64,000 bases of DNA, from positions 744,001-808,000 of the forward strand of contig OZ240251.1 of the NCBI GenBank assembly GCA_965198285.1, in the 5' to 3' direction. Every line of letters starts with the position of its first letter. Position 1 is the stretch's first letter. This document shows positions 15,954 to 25,046 of this stretch, piece after piece. The notes under the pieces were generated by a model. The model did not search any database and was not told the DNA's origin. It was given only the letters and a program-made list of their open reading frames with translations. The DNA comes from UBA11872 sp965198285 (GTDB lineage Bacteria > Chloroflexota > UBA11872). Made by a program: the position numbers and the translations under genes.

Positions 15954-16991
15954 TCAGGCGGGGCGGGGCGCTGGCGTGGCCATGAGGTGCGGGCCGTTGG
16001 TGGCGGATGACTGGCGGGCCAGGTCGTAGACGCCGTCCTGGAGTTCCAGAATGCGCACAGCCTGCCGGAGCGGGATGGGCGGTGGGTCGCCGTCCAGCAG
16101 GGCCTTCAGGGAGCGACTCATGATGCTGGCCATCATGTCGGCTCGCGGCGTTTCGTCGTAGACCCGCACGCCCTGGCTGGTGTGAACCTGTACCTGGCCT
16201 ACCAGGTCGGCGGCGTACTGACCGATCACTATCGCTCGGGTGCCCACGGCGCGGATGACGTACTCTCCTGAGTGGTCGCCCAGCGGGTAGGCGTAGCTGC
16301 ATTCCACCAGCCCGGTGGCGCCGTCCGCGGCGCGAAAGAGGCCGGCGGCGTAGTCGTCGAACGGACGCTGAAACATGGCGTTGGAGAGCACGCCGGCCAC
16401 CGCCCGCACGGGCTGGCCACCCATGGCGTCGAGCATGATGTCGATGCCGTGCTGGCATTCCACGGCCCAGCAGCCGCCGCCCGAAATCGATGGGTCGTTG
16501 TGCCAGGCGGAGGGCATGCCGTCGTAGCGCGTGGGCGTTGATGTGCTCAAGCGGCTGTGGTAATGCGCCAGGTCCCCGAGCGTGCCGTCCGCTATTGATT
16601 GGCCGATCACGTCGATGACTTTGAGCTCACGCGTGGGCAGGGTGAGTGCTCCCCAAACGCCCGCGGCCTCGGCGGCCTCGACCGCCGGGCGCAGGCGGTC
16701 GGCGCAATCGGCCCAGGGCTTGTCGAAGAGACTGGGAACGCCGGCGTCCACGCAGGCTTGCAGGTAGTCGGGGGCCAGGGTGTGGCGGCCCGAGACCAGC
16801 GCCACGTCGGGTTTGACGGCTTCCAGGCACTCGGCGGCCGAGTCGAAGACGGGGCAACCAAAGGTCTCCGCCATGGTCGCGCGTTCGGACTCCAGCGGGT
16901 CGAACGCGCCGACGAGGTCATGTCCAAGCTGGACCGCCGTGCGGCCCATTCCAAACCCGTGATGACTGTAGGAGAGAACGACGGCGCGCAT
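15954..16991 (-). CDS. Gfo/Idh/MocA family oxidoreductase (variant motifs)
   Basis: A 345-residue NAD(P)-dependent sugar oxidoreductase-like protein. The N-terminal Rossmann strand is divergent (VVLSYSHHGFGMGR instead of GxGxxG), and the EKP catalytic motif appears as FDKPW. The C-terminal sheet domain has WHNDPSISGGGCWAVECQHGIDIM, with the expected active-site histidine. The weakened nucleotide loop means cofactor use is less sure than for the relative at 23766-24797. It is isolated and divergent from the NYN fragment region. The substrate is probably a sugar or cyclitol derivative, by family only. Confidence 0.78.
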   Translation of the reverse strand: MRAVVLSYSHHGFGMGRTAVQLGHDLVGAFDPLESERATMAETFGCPVFDSAAECLEAVKPDVALVSGRHTLAPDYLQACVDAGVPSLFDKPWADCADRLRPAVEAAEAAGVWGALTLPTRELKVIDVIGQSIADGTLGDLAHYHSRLSTSTPTRYDGMPSAWHNDPSISGGGCWAVECQHGIDIMLDAMGGQPVRAVAGVLSNAMFQRPFDDYAAGLFRAADGATGLVECSYAYPLGDHSGEYVIRAVGTRAIVIGQYAADLVGQVQVHTSQGVRVYDETPRADMMASIMSRSLKALLDGDPPPIPLRQAVRILELQDGVYDLARQSSATNGPHLMATPAPRPA

Positions 16992-17140
16992 GTGGCTGGC
17001 TCCGGTTCGCAGGTCAGCGCGTGAGTGTACGGGGCGGTGGGCCGGCGTTCAGACGGTTGTGGGGGGAATGTTTCCGCGTACGCAAGGCTGAGGCCGGTAT
17101 AGTGAACGCAATTCCCCCAGCTGTTTCTGACGGCTGGGAT

Positions 17141-17162
17141 GGGGCCACCTCCGGGTGGCCCC
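17141..17162. repeat. Hairpin before the NYN fragment
   Basis: GGGGCCACC at 17141-17149 and GGTGGCCCC at 17154-17162 form perfect nine-base arms around TCCG. It is followed by an A/T-rich stretch (TGAAATCTTTAATGG). It could be a terminator for upstream transcription or part of a leader. Confidence 0.45.
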
Positions 17163-17178
17163 TGAAATCTTTAATGGC

Positions 17179-17349
17179 ATGGCGCTACGGACCAACGTCT
17201 ACATCGATGGGTTCAACCTCTACTACGGTGCGCTACGCAAGATCCCGTACCACCAGAGTTGCTCCAGACTTTCGGCGGGAATGGTTGACTTGGGCAACTC
17301 TGTCCGACGGCTGCCCCTTCGGCATTCCAAACGCGTTAGCAGCCGTTAG
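17179..17349 (+). pseudogene. Truncated NYN/LabA-like nuclease gene
   Basis: ATG 17179 starts MALRTNVYIDGFNLYYGALRK, which is the opening of NYN-domain proteins (PIN-like RNases; the first conserved Asp is in YIDGFNLYY). Homology appears to stop at about codon 26. The remaining codons look out of frame, and the reading frame ends within the converging nuclease gene at 17346. The rest of the about 200-residue domain is missing, so this is a 5' remnant, probably cut when the neighbouring gene arrived. Confidence 0.55.
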
Positions 17350-18335
17350 TCGTCCTGCGGGAAGTGCTTTGTAAGGAAGCACTCGATCTGCTTGAGTCGT
17401 TCGTCGAGCTTCTCGCCGGCTAGGTTCCCGCCATCTTCGTACCTACCAAGCGCGGTGGCAGCCTCGTCTTCACCTATGTCAGGAAACCACTCAGCAAACC
17501 GCCCTGGACCCACCCAGATACCCAACTCGCCGCCGTTCGCACCGGCCCGCGGCGCCGCGTACATCAGGAACCGGGTGCGGTTTGCCGGTGGCGCGATTCT
17601 CACAGATGCCCGTTGCGGCTGTACCGCCAGACCCGCCTGCTCTGACATCTCGACAAAGCGATCAAATTGCTCGCGCACGCCCAGTTCGCTAGCCAGGCCA
17701 CGGATCGCCTCAACGGTGTAGCGGCGTTTTGGAGGAGGCGGCTTGGTCGGTTCGTCAACCACCTCACGAATCAACAACCTCGGGCCGCCCTCCAACTCGA
17801 ACACCTCGAAGCTGACGACGCTGATCGGAACGCCGAAGCGTGCGAGGAACTCGTTCATGCGTTCCAGCCCGGCGTGGGTACCGGCGCCGACGAGCAGCAC
17901 GGCGATCTCCCGCTCCTCCGCCTCGCCAGCCAATTGCTGCTTCACTCTCTCCGACAGCGTCTCCGCATCACCAAACTCGCCAAGCCTGTATTCGAGTTTT
18001 CCGTAGAGTTCATCCGCGTCGAGTCGGGCAAGCGACGCGGCATAGTAGAGCGCTTGGCCTAGCGCGCCAGAATCGAGCCTCCCGGGCTTTATCTCGATCA
18101 CGATCCAGCGATCCTGCGAGTCGATAGCCAGCAGATCGAGCCGTCCGTCATCGATCGACACCTGGCGGCCGACCAGGGCGAATCCCTCCCCGATCAGCGT
18201 CACGTCCTTCGCGATCCAGTCTTCGAGATGTTGCTCAAGTTCGATTTGGGACCGCTCGAGTCTCTGCGGCTGCGGCGGCTGTGCGCTGCCCTTGTCGTGC
18301 TGCGCGTCTGTGCTCCAGGCTGCCAGTTTCGCCAT
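17346..18335 (-). CDS. NucS/RecB-like PD-(D/E)xK nuclease-domain protein (orphan)
   Basis: A 329-residue protein. An N-terminal nuclease-like domain shows GRLDLLAID (Asp67), IVIEIKPGR (Glu81-x-Lys83) and a following helix with Gln94, the PD-(D/E)xK layout of the NucS/RecB-like family. A middle strand-helix part (IAVLLVGAG, SVVSFEVFE) matches the second half of such proteins. The C-terminal 110 residues form an unknown domain. ATG 18335 is preferred over a start at 18395 because the added residues look like leader. It overlaps the NYN remnant stop by three bases. A distant relative is at 37084-38115. Roles in repair or defence are inferred only. Confidence 0.65.
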   Translation of the reverse strand: MAKLAAWSTDAQHDKGSAQPPQPQRLERSQIELEQHLEDWIAKDVTLIGEGFALVGRQVSIDDGRLDLLAIDSQDRWIVIEIKPGRLDSGALGQALYYAASLARLDADELYGKLEYRLGEFGDAETLSERVKQQLAGEAEEREIAVLLVGAGTHAGLERMNEFLARFGVPISVVSFEVFELEGGPRLLIREVVDEPTKPPPPKRRYTVEAIRGLASELGVREQFDRFVEMSEQAGLAVQPQRASVRIAPPANRTRFLMYAAPRAGANGGELGIWVGPGRFAEWFPDIGEDEAATALGRYEDGGNLAGEKLDERLKQIECFLTKHFPQDD

Positions 18336-18437
18336 TGTTCGCCCCCGGACTGTCAGTTCCCTATGGGTCTCGTTGAAGTTGTAGGTCCGTTCCACAAACC
18401 GCCGGAGTGGGACTGGACTTAAGTCGCGACCCCTGGG

Positions 18438-19715
18438 TCAGGCTGTCTCTTCGGCCTGTTGGGTTTGGGTCTCGCCGAGGCCGGGCTGGGTGACCAGGAT
18501 GGGCGCGCTGTTTGAATCCACGGTGTCACGCGTGACGACCACTTTCTTGACGCCTTTTTTGGAAGGCAGCGTGAACATGGTGTCCATCAGCAGGTCTTCC
18601 AACGTGGTGCGTAGGCCGCGCGCGCCGGTGTGCGTTTCCAGTGCCCGGTGCGCGATTGCCTCCAGACCGTCGTCGGTGATCTCCAGCTCCACGCTGTCCA
18701 TCTCGAACAGCTTCTGGAACTGAAGAAGTAGCGCGTTCTTGGGTTCGCAGAGAATCTGCACCAGCGCGTCGGAATCCAGTTCGTCCAGCGCGGCCACCAC
18801 CGGCAGGCGGCCCACAAATTCAGGGATCAGCCCGTACTTCAGCAGGTCGTCGGCCGTGACCTGGTGCAGCACGCTCTCGGCCTTCTCGCCATGGGCGCGC
18901 TTGCCAAAGCCCACGCCGCCGGCCTGGCCGACGCGCCGGGCGACGATGCGGTCCAGCCCTTCGAACGCGCCGCCGCAGACGAACAGGATGTCACGCGTGT
19001 CCATCTGAATGAAGTCCTGGTGCGGGTGTTTGCGCCCACCCTGGGGCGGCACGTTGACCTGGGCGCCCTCGATGATCTTCAGTAGGGCCTGCTGCACGCC
19101 TTCGCCCGAGACATCGCGGGTGATCGACGGGTTGTCGGCTTTGCGGGAGACCTTGTCGATCTCGTCGATGAAGATGATGCCGGTCTGCGCGCGCGGGACG
19201 TTGAAGTCGGCCGCCTGAATCAAGCGCAGCAGGATGTTCTCCACGTCCTCGCCCACGTAGCCGGCCTCGGTCAGCGCCGTGGCGTCGGCGATACAGAACG
19301 GCACGTTGAGAATCCGGGCCAGCGTGCGCGCGATTTCGCTCTTGCCAACGCCGGTGGGTCCCAGCAGCAGGATGTTGCTCTTGTGCAGTTCGAAGTCGTC
19401 GTCGGAAGCGCCCGCCGCGACTCGCTTGTAGTGGTTGTAGACGGCAACCGAGACGACCTTCTTGGCGCGGTCCTGGCCGATTACGTAGTCGCTCAGCAGC
19501 TCGAACAGGCGTTCGGGCGTGGGGATGCGGCCCGCCAGCGCGCGCGGACTCGGGGCCTGCGACTGTTCTTCGTCGATGATGTCGCGGCAGAGATTCACGC
19601 ACTCGTTGCAGATGTAGACACCGGCCGAGCCGGAGATCAGGCGGCGGACCTGGTCCTGCGACTTGCCGCAGAACGAGCAGCGGTAGCTCGCGCGGTTTGA
19701 GCGACTACGCGCCAT
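18438..19715 (-). CDS. clpX: ATP-dependent Clp protease ATPase subunit ClpX
   Basis: A 425-residue AAA+ unfoldase. The N-terminal zinc-binding domain has CSFCGKS and CNECVNLC (four cysteines). Walker A is GPTGVGKSE, Walker B IIFIDEIDK, and the pore loop GYVGED follows LTEAGYVG. The chain is complete. ClpX unfolds tagged substrates and feeds them into ClpP. ATG 19715 (MARSRS) is preferred to the GTG at 19727. It is the last gene of the tig-clpP-clpX cluster, the usual bacterial order, with 54 bases to clpP. Confidence 0.97.
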   Translation of the reverse strand: MARSRSNRASYRCSFCGKSQDQVRRLISGSAGVYICNECVNLCRDIIDEEQSQAPSPRALAGRIPTPERLFELLSDYVIGQDRAKKVVSVAVYNHYKRVAAGASDDDFELHKSNILLLGPTGVGKSEIARTLARILNVPFCIADATALTEAGYVGEDVENILLRLIQAADFNVPRAQTGIIFIDEIDKVSRKADNPSITRDVSGEGVQQALLKIIEGAQVNVPPQGGRKHPHQDFIQMDTRDILFVCGGAFEGLDRIVARRVGQAGGVGFGKRAHGEKAESVLHQVTADDLLKYGLIPEFVGRLPVVAALDELDSDALVQILCEPKNALLLQFQKLFEMDSVELEITDDGLEAIAHRALETHTGARGLRTTLEDLLMDTMFTLPSKKGVKKVVVTRDTVDSNSAPILVTQPGLGETQTQQAEETA

Positions 19716-19769
19716 GGCGGACTCCACAGGCGAAAGTCTGCGCAGCGTACCGGGGTGCAGACATGTCGC

Positions 19770-20396
19770 CTAGTCCGCGCCGTCGCCGTTCTGGCCCACG
19801 TTGGCCGAGCGCGGCGTCACGATCTGATCGATCAGCCCGTAGTCGCGGGCCTCTTCGGCCGTGAGATAGAAGTCGCGGTCCGAGTCCGCATGGATACGGT
19901 CCTGCGGCTGATCCGTCGCGTCCACAAATATCTTCTCGATCCGGTCGCGGACCTTGCCGATCTCGCGCGCGCGAATCTGCAGGTCGGCGGCCTGCACGAA
20001 GCCCTCGAAGCCTTGCGAGGGCTGGTGCAGCAGGATCGTGCTGTGCGGCAGCGCCGCGCGTTTGCCGCGAGCGCCGCCGGCTAGAATCACGCTACCCATG
20101 CTGGCGGCCAGGCCCACGCAGGTGGTGGCCACGTCATTCGGCACGTACTGCATCGTGTCGAAAACCGCCAGGCCGGCGCTCACGCTGCCGCCGGGCGAGT
20201 TGATGTACATGTAGATGTCGGCTTCGGCGTCCTCGCTGGTCAGCAGCAGCAACTGGGCGATGACGGTGTTTGCCACCGCGTCATCGATCGGGGTGCCGAG
20301 AAAGATGATCCGGTCGCGCAGCAGGCGCGAATAAATGTCCATGCCGCGTTCGCCGCGGTCGGTCTGCTCGATAACGTACGGAACGAGAATGCCCAT
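19770..20396 (-). CDS. clpP: ATP-dependent Clp protease proteolytic subunit ClpP
   Basis: A 208-residue serine peptidase. The nucleophile Ser lies in CVGLAASMGSVIL, the catalytic His in LPHSTILLHQPS, and the Asp in the DRDFYLTAEEARDYGLID region. The N-terminal VPYVIEQTDRGERGMDIYSRLL is the normal processing and axial-loop segment. It assembles into the 14-mer barrel that works with ClpX, whose gene follows directly. Length is typical. It lies 27 bases downstream of tig. Confidence 0.97.
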   Translation of the reverse strand: MGILVPYVIEQTDRGERGMDIYSRLLRDRIIFLGTPIDDAVANTVIAQLLLLTSEDAEADIYMYINSPGGSVSAGLAVFDTMQYVPNDVATTCVGLAASMGSVILAGGARGKRAALPHSTILLHQPSQGFEGFVQAADLQIRAREIGKVRDRIEKIFVDATDQPQDRIHADSDRDFYLTAEEARDYGLIDQIVTPRSANVGQNGDGAD

Positions 20397-20423
20397 GCAG
20401 TCGTCCTTTCCCTGCCGGCGGCG

Positions 20424-21809
20424 CTAGGCCTGCGCGGGTTCGGGGCCATCCTCTGGCTCGGCGGCGGCCGCCAGGTCGGGCGGGGGCTCGGGATGGTGGT
20501 GATCGTGGTCGTGCAGCGGGGCCGCGCCGTCGGTGACCGCGGCGACCAGCGCCCGTAAGGCCTGGCGCGAGCGAATGGTCGCCGCCACCCGACCGCGGGC
20601 TTCGTCGCGCATCAGGTTCGTGCGAATGATGGTGCGGCGGTCCTGCGGGTAGAGCTCCGCCACGCGGTCCACCTCGGCTTGCATTTCGTCCTCGTCGGCT
20701 GTGATGTCCTGGGCCTCGGCGTAGGCGTCCAGCGCCAGCCCGCGATGGATGCGATTCAGCGCTTCGCCGTCGGCTTCTTCCTGCCAGGCGTCGCGCGTCT
20801 GTCCCTGCATGGCCAGATACGTATCGACCGGCACGCCTCGACTGACGAGAGCTTCGGTGCGCTCGCTGAGTACCTGCTCGCGTTCGCGTTCGACCAGCAC
20901 GTCGGCGATTTCGAACGTGGTGCACTGGATCAAGGCCTGCACGGCTTGCTCTTCAAGTTCGTGCTGAGCCTCATGCGTCTTGCGCTCGCGCAGCGCGCTT
21001 GTAATGCGTTCGCGCAAGCCGTCCACGCTCTCGAACGGACCCACGCTACGGGCGAACTCATCGTCGAGGTCCGGCAAATGCCGTTCGCTCACACCATCGA
21101 CCTGAATCTCGAAGGTGACGTTCTTGCCGCGCAGCGCCTCGTTGGGGTCGTTCGGCGGGATGCGGGCCTCGTACGAAACGTGATCGCCGGCCACGGCACC
21201 GGTCACGGCGCCGTCGAACCCGGCGGGAAAGCCGTTGTCGCCCACCAGCACGTTGTACGGCTGCGGCTCCTCGGGCTCGACCCCGGACGCCAGGATGCGA
21301 ATGCGTGTCTGCACCATGTCCTCGGCAACCGCGGGGCGCTCCACGGGTTCCCAGGAGGCCTGGGTGACGCGCAGCTGCTCGATCTCGGCGTCGATCTCGT
21401 CCTCGGCGACCTCTTCAACCGGAACGCTGATGGACACGTCGTCCAAGTCGCCCAGCTCGACGGTCGGCGCCACGGCGACTTCGGCCGAGAAGAGGAAGGG
21501 CGCGTCCAGCGACGGGAGTTCCGGGACGTCCAGTTCGGGCTGGTCGATCGGGTTGACGCCCGTCTCGTCCAGGGCCGAGGTGTAGGCCCGCGGCACCACC
21601 GCTTCCAGCAGGTCCTGCATGACCGTTCCCACGCCGGCGGCGTTCTCGACAAGACGACGGGGCGCCTTGCCTGGGCGGAACCCCGGAATCTTGACGCGGC
21701 GCCCGACTCGTTGAATCGCGCGAATGTACTCTTTTTGCAGGTCCTCCGGCGGCACCTCGACCGCGAGCCGAACGCGGCTGCCTTCCAGCTTCTCAGCGGT
21801 CGCGGGCAT
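20424..21809 (-). CDS. tig: Trigger factor (ribosome-associated chaperone, prolyl isomerase)
   Basis: A 461-residue protein. The ribosome-binding domain carries VGRRVKIPGFRPGKAP, the trigger-factor signature that docks at the exit tunnel. The FKBP-like domain follows (residues about 140-240), then the long helical C-terminal domain. The last 30 residues are unusual: a HDHDHHH cluster and an acidic, Pro/Ala-rich tail that could bind metal. ATG 21809 is chosen because an upstream GTG at 21833 adds eight non-conserved residues. First gene of the tig-clpP-clpX cluster; tRNA-Leu lies just upstream on the same strand. Confidence 0.95.
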   Translation of the reverse strand: MPATAEKLEGSRVRLAVEVPPEDLQKEYIRAIQRVGRRVKIPGFRPGKAPRRLVENAAGVGTVMQDLLEAVVPRAYTSALDETGVNPIDQPELDVPELPSLDAPFLFSAEVAVAPTVELGDLDDVSISVPVEEVAEDEIDAEIEQLRVTQASWEPVERPAVAEDMVQTRIRILASGVEPEEPQPYNVLVGDNGFPAGFDGAVTGAVAGDHVSYEARIPPNDPNEALRGKNVTFEIQVDGVSERHLPDLDDEFARSVGPFESVDGLRERITSALRERKTHEAQHELEEQAVQALIQCTTFEIADVLVEREREQVLSERTEALVSRGVPVDTYLAMQGQTRDAWQEEADGEALNRIHRGLALDAYAEAQDITADEDEMQAEVDRVAELYPQDRRTIIRTNLMRDEARGRVAATIRSRQALRALVAAVTDGAAPLHDHDHHHPEPPPDLAAAAEPEDGPEPAQA

Positions 21810-21852
21810 ACGGATCCTCTGGGTGGGGTCCACCAGCCGATCGCGGGGCGGG

Positions 21853-21938
21853 TGGGGAAGGAGAGACTCGAACTCTCACGGAGAGAAATCTCCACGTGAT
21901 CCTAAATCACGCTCGTCTACCAGTTCCGACACTTCCCC
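21853..21938 (-). tRNA. tRNA-Leu, anticodon UAG
   Basis: On the minus strand the gene opens with GGGGAAG, paired with CTTCCCC at the 3' end, with discriminator A at 21853. The D-loop contains AACTGGTAGA, the anticodon stem-loop reads GTGAT-TTAGGAT-CACG giving anticodon TAG, a long variable arm follows (GGAGATTTCTCTCC, class II), and the T-loop is AGTTCGAGT. The 86-base length and long arm are right for leucine. No encoded CCA. Confidence 0.95.
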
Positions 21939-22140
21939 TTGGAGTGCTCGAACGCACAGAACAGACAGACAACCGCCCGCGCGAGCGCGGGCACCGTCAA
22001 TTATATGGCGGGCGGCCAAGCCTGCCCGCCGTCTTCGGCCGCCTGCGACTTTAGCAGCGTCCGCCGACGGGCTAGGATTGATTCCAGCCCTCGACCCGCC
22101 TGATCGCCGGCGGCGCCGAACCCAGCAGAGGACAGGCAGC

Positions 22141-22746
<606 letters not shown>

Positions 22747-22763
22747 GCCGACCTTGACGCTGG

Positions 22764-22802
22764 GGAGCGCCGACGGCCCATCCGACCGGCCGTCGGCGCT
22801 CC
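22764..22802. terminator. Strong hairpin after the superoxide dismutase gene
   Basis: Perfect 15-base arms GGAGCGCCGACGGCC (22764-22778) and complement (22788-22802), with a nine-base loop, 17 bases after the stop. No T-run follows, so termination is inferred from position and stem strength. Confidence 0.55.
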
Positions 22803-22840
22803 GCGCGCACGGACTGAGCCAGACCGGCTAGGATTAACCC

Positions 22841-23680
22841 ATGCTCACCATGTATCGGCGCGCCCCGTGGCAGGTGCAGTTGCTGACGATCTTTGTGATC
22901 GTTGCTGTCCTGATCATCGTCGGGTTCCTGGCGCTGCGGCAGTTCCAGGCGGGCGACCCGAGCATTTCCGCGGAACCCACGTCGGTCGACGTGGGCGGGG
23001 CCGCAAATCTGATCCCGCCGGGCGAACGCCCCTTTGGCCTGCATGTTATTGGCGAGGGCGAAGTGGTGGTGCCGCCCGACCGCGCGATCATCACGCTGGG
23101 CGTTGAGGCCTCCGCCGACACCGCGGCCGAGGCCGCCGACCAGGCCAACGAGACAGCCGAAAAGCTGATCGAGGCCATTCGAGGCGTCAGTTCCGACGAG
23201 AATGAAATCCTGATCCAGACGACCGGACTCAGCCTGTCGCCGGTGTTCCCGCCCGCCGCGCCCGAACAGCGCAACGTGTCGGCCGACCCCGTCGGCTATC
23301 GCTCGGCCAACACCGTCACCATCACGATCGACCGGATCGAGCTGACGTCCATGGTGCTGGACGCGGCCCTGGGCGCGGGCGCCAACACCGTACGCTCGAT
23401 CAGCTTCACCCTGCAGGACGACGGTCCGGCCAAGGCCGAGGCGCTGCGCCTGGCGACGCTGGACGCGGCGGCCAAGGCGCGCGCGGTGGCCGACGCGTTG
23501 CGGGGTAGCGTGCGCGGCCTGATCTCCCTGCACGAAGACACGATTTTCGTGCCGGTGGCGCGCAGCGAGTTCGCCGTGGCGAGACCGATGGCTGCCGCGC
23601 CCGCCGCGGCCGCGGTTCCGGTGGAAGCCGGCGAACTGCGCATCCGGGCCACGGTGCGGGCGAACTTCGCCTACGAATAG
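22841..23680 (+). CDS. SIMPL (DUF541) domain protein, membrane-anchored
   Basis: A 279-residue protein with an N-terminal membrane anchor (residues about 10-29, VQLLTIFVIVAVLIIVGFLAL) and an extracytoplasmic SIMPL domain. The domain begins HVIGEGEVVVPPDRAIITLGVEA and includes RSANTVTITIDRIELTSMVLDAALGAGAN and AEALRLATLDAAAKARAVADALR, matching the family well. SIMPL proteins are secreted or periplasmic, of loosely known function, linked to oxidative stress and signalling. Its place right after sodA is suggestive but not proof of a shared role. Confidence 0.88.
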   Translation: MLTMYRRAPWQVQLLTIFVIVAVLIIVGFLALRQFQAGDPSISAEPTSVDVGGAANLIPPGERPFGLHVIGEGEVVVPPDRAIITLGVEASADTAAEAADQANETAEKLIEAIRGVSSDENEILIQTTGLSLSPVFPPAAPEQRNVSADPVGYRSANTVTITIDRIELTSMVLDAALGAGANTVRSISFTLQDDGPAKAEALRLATLDAAAKARAVADALRGSVRGLISLHEDTIFVPVARSEFAVARPMAAAPAAAAVPVEAGELRIRATVRANFAYE

Positions 23681-23765
23681 GCGCCCCGAGGGGTTCGCGG
23701 ACCTAGCCTCGAGCTTCAACTCGCCCGGATACCCGCGGCGGGCTTCCTACGAACGGAGCCGAGGG

Positions 23766-24797
23766 TCAGCCCAGGTCGGCGGGGCGCACTGGCGCCCCCG
23801 TGCGCGCGGACTCCTCGATGGCCAGCGTGGCTTGCAGGGTGAGCACGGCGTCGGTGTAGGTCGAACGGATGTTCGACGCGTCGCCTGATTGCACCGCCCG
23901 CACAAAGGCCTCGTCCAGCAGGTATTTCGAGTCGGTGCTATTGGAGAACTCACGCACTTCGCCCGGCCGCGCGATCCGGCCGCCGTCGTGCCACACCCAC
24001 ATGGACAGATCGCGCGCCACGATGGTGACGCCGTGGTCCCACGGTTCGACCGGCACATCGTTTAGGCCGCAGGTGTTCAGCAGCGTGCCGACGGCCCCGT
24101 TGGCGAACTGGAACGTCGCCGCCGAGACGTCAAAGATGTCCAGGTTCGGAGCGTCGGTCATCAGCCGCGTCGCGGCGGCCGTGTGGACGCTCTCAATCTC
24201 TCCAACGAGATAGCGCTGCAGGTCCACCACATGGGTCGCCTGCTCAACCACCTGACCGCCCGACTGCGCCTGCACCCGCCACCAAGCCGTTCGGGGCATG
24301 CCGCCAAGGTAGGCGCCGATGGCCATGCCCACCGTTCGGTCCGCCAGCAGCTCACGCGCCGTGTCGGCCGCCTGGCTGTAGCGCGTCTGGTAGCCGACGG
24401 CGGTGAGGAGGCCGCGCTCGGCGATGGCGCGCTCGATCCCGCGCACCGTGGGCATGTCCAGCCCTACCGGTTTCTGGACCAGCATGGGAACGCCCGCCTC
24501 GATGCACTGGTACTCCACCTCGCCATGCGCGAACGGTGGAAGCGAAATGAACACCGCGTCAGGCGCAACGGCCGCCAGCATCCGACCGGCGTCATCAAAG
24601 GACTCAAAGGTGGGCGGCTCGACCGGCGGTGACATCCTGGCGGCGGCTAGGCGCAGCGTGTCCGGAATCCGCGCGAGATCAATGTCCGCCAGCGCCACCA
24701 CGTCGGCTTCCGGCATGCGCCACAGGTTGGCCAGGTGCATGGAGGCGATACCGCCCACACCGATCATGGCAACGCGTACGGGGGATGGCTCAGGCAT
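23766..24797 (-). CDS. Gfo/Idh/MocA family oxidoreductase
   Basis: A 343-residue NAD(P)-dependent dehydrogenase-like protein. The Rossmann start is VAMIGVGGIASMHLANLW with a canonical glycine loop, followed by ALADID, the acidic end of strand two. The catalytic motif is LVQKPVGLD (QKP in place of EKP). The C-terminal domain has GGQVVEQATHVVDLQRYLVG with the expected active-site His. Likely substrates are sugars or cyclitols, by family. It is isolated, divergent from the Trk genes. Together with the gene at 15954 it suggests a sugar-acid catabolic repertoire. Confidence 0.9.
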   Translation of the reverse strand: MPEPSPVRVAMIGVGGIASMHLANLWRMPEADVVALADIDLARIPDTLRLAAARMSPPVEPPTFESFDDAGRMLAAVAPDAVFISLPPFAHGEVEYQCIEAGVPMLVQKPVGLDMPTVRGIERAIAERGLLTAVGYQTRYSQAADTARELLADRTVGMAIGAYLGGMPRTAWWRVQAQSGGQVVEQATHVVDLQRYLVGEIESVHTAAATRLMTDAPNLDIFDVSAATFQFANGAVGTLLNTCGLNDVPVEPWDHGVTIVARDLSMWVWHDGGRIARPGEVREFSNSTDSKYLLDEAFVRAVQSGDASNIRSTYTDAVLTLQATLAIEESARTGAPVRPADLG

Positions 24798-25046
24798 ACG
24801 GCTTCGGACCCGGCGGCCAGTCGCCGAAGCCTAGGGGCCGCTCTGCCCCAGCGTCAACGCGGGTCTACACTGCCCGGCTGTGATGTGGTGCCGGTTGACG
24901 CAACTGGATCGCGCCGGGGCTCGCTCAGACGTTGAGCGAGGACGGGCTGGAGGCGTCTGATGCCGCCGGGACCGCGCCGCCACCACGGCGCACCTCATCC
25001 GCTGGGCGCCGGCGACCGCGTGGTTCGCGTGCCGCGGCGGGTGGCC

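Noticed and set aside
20679..21899. 406-codon plus-strand frame opposite tig and tRNA-Leu
   Set aside because: It runs through the trigger factor gene and the tRNA in antisense and has no recognisable domain.
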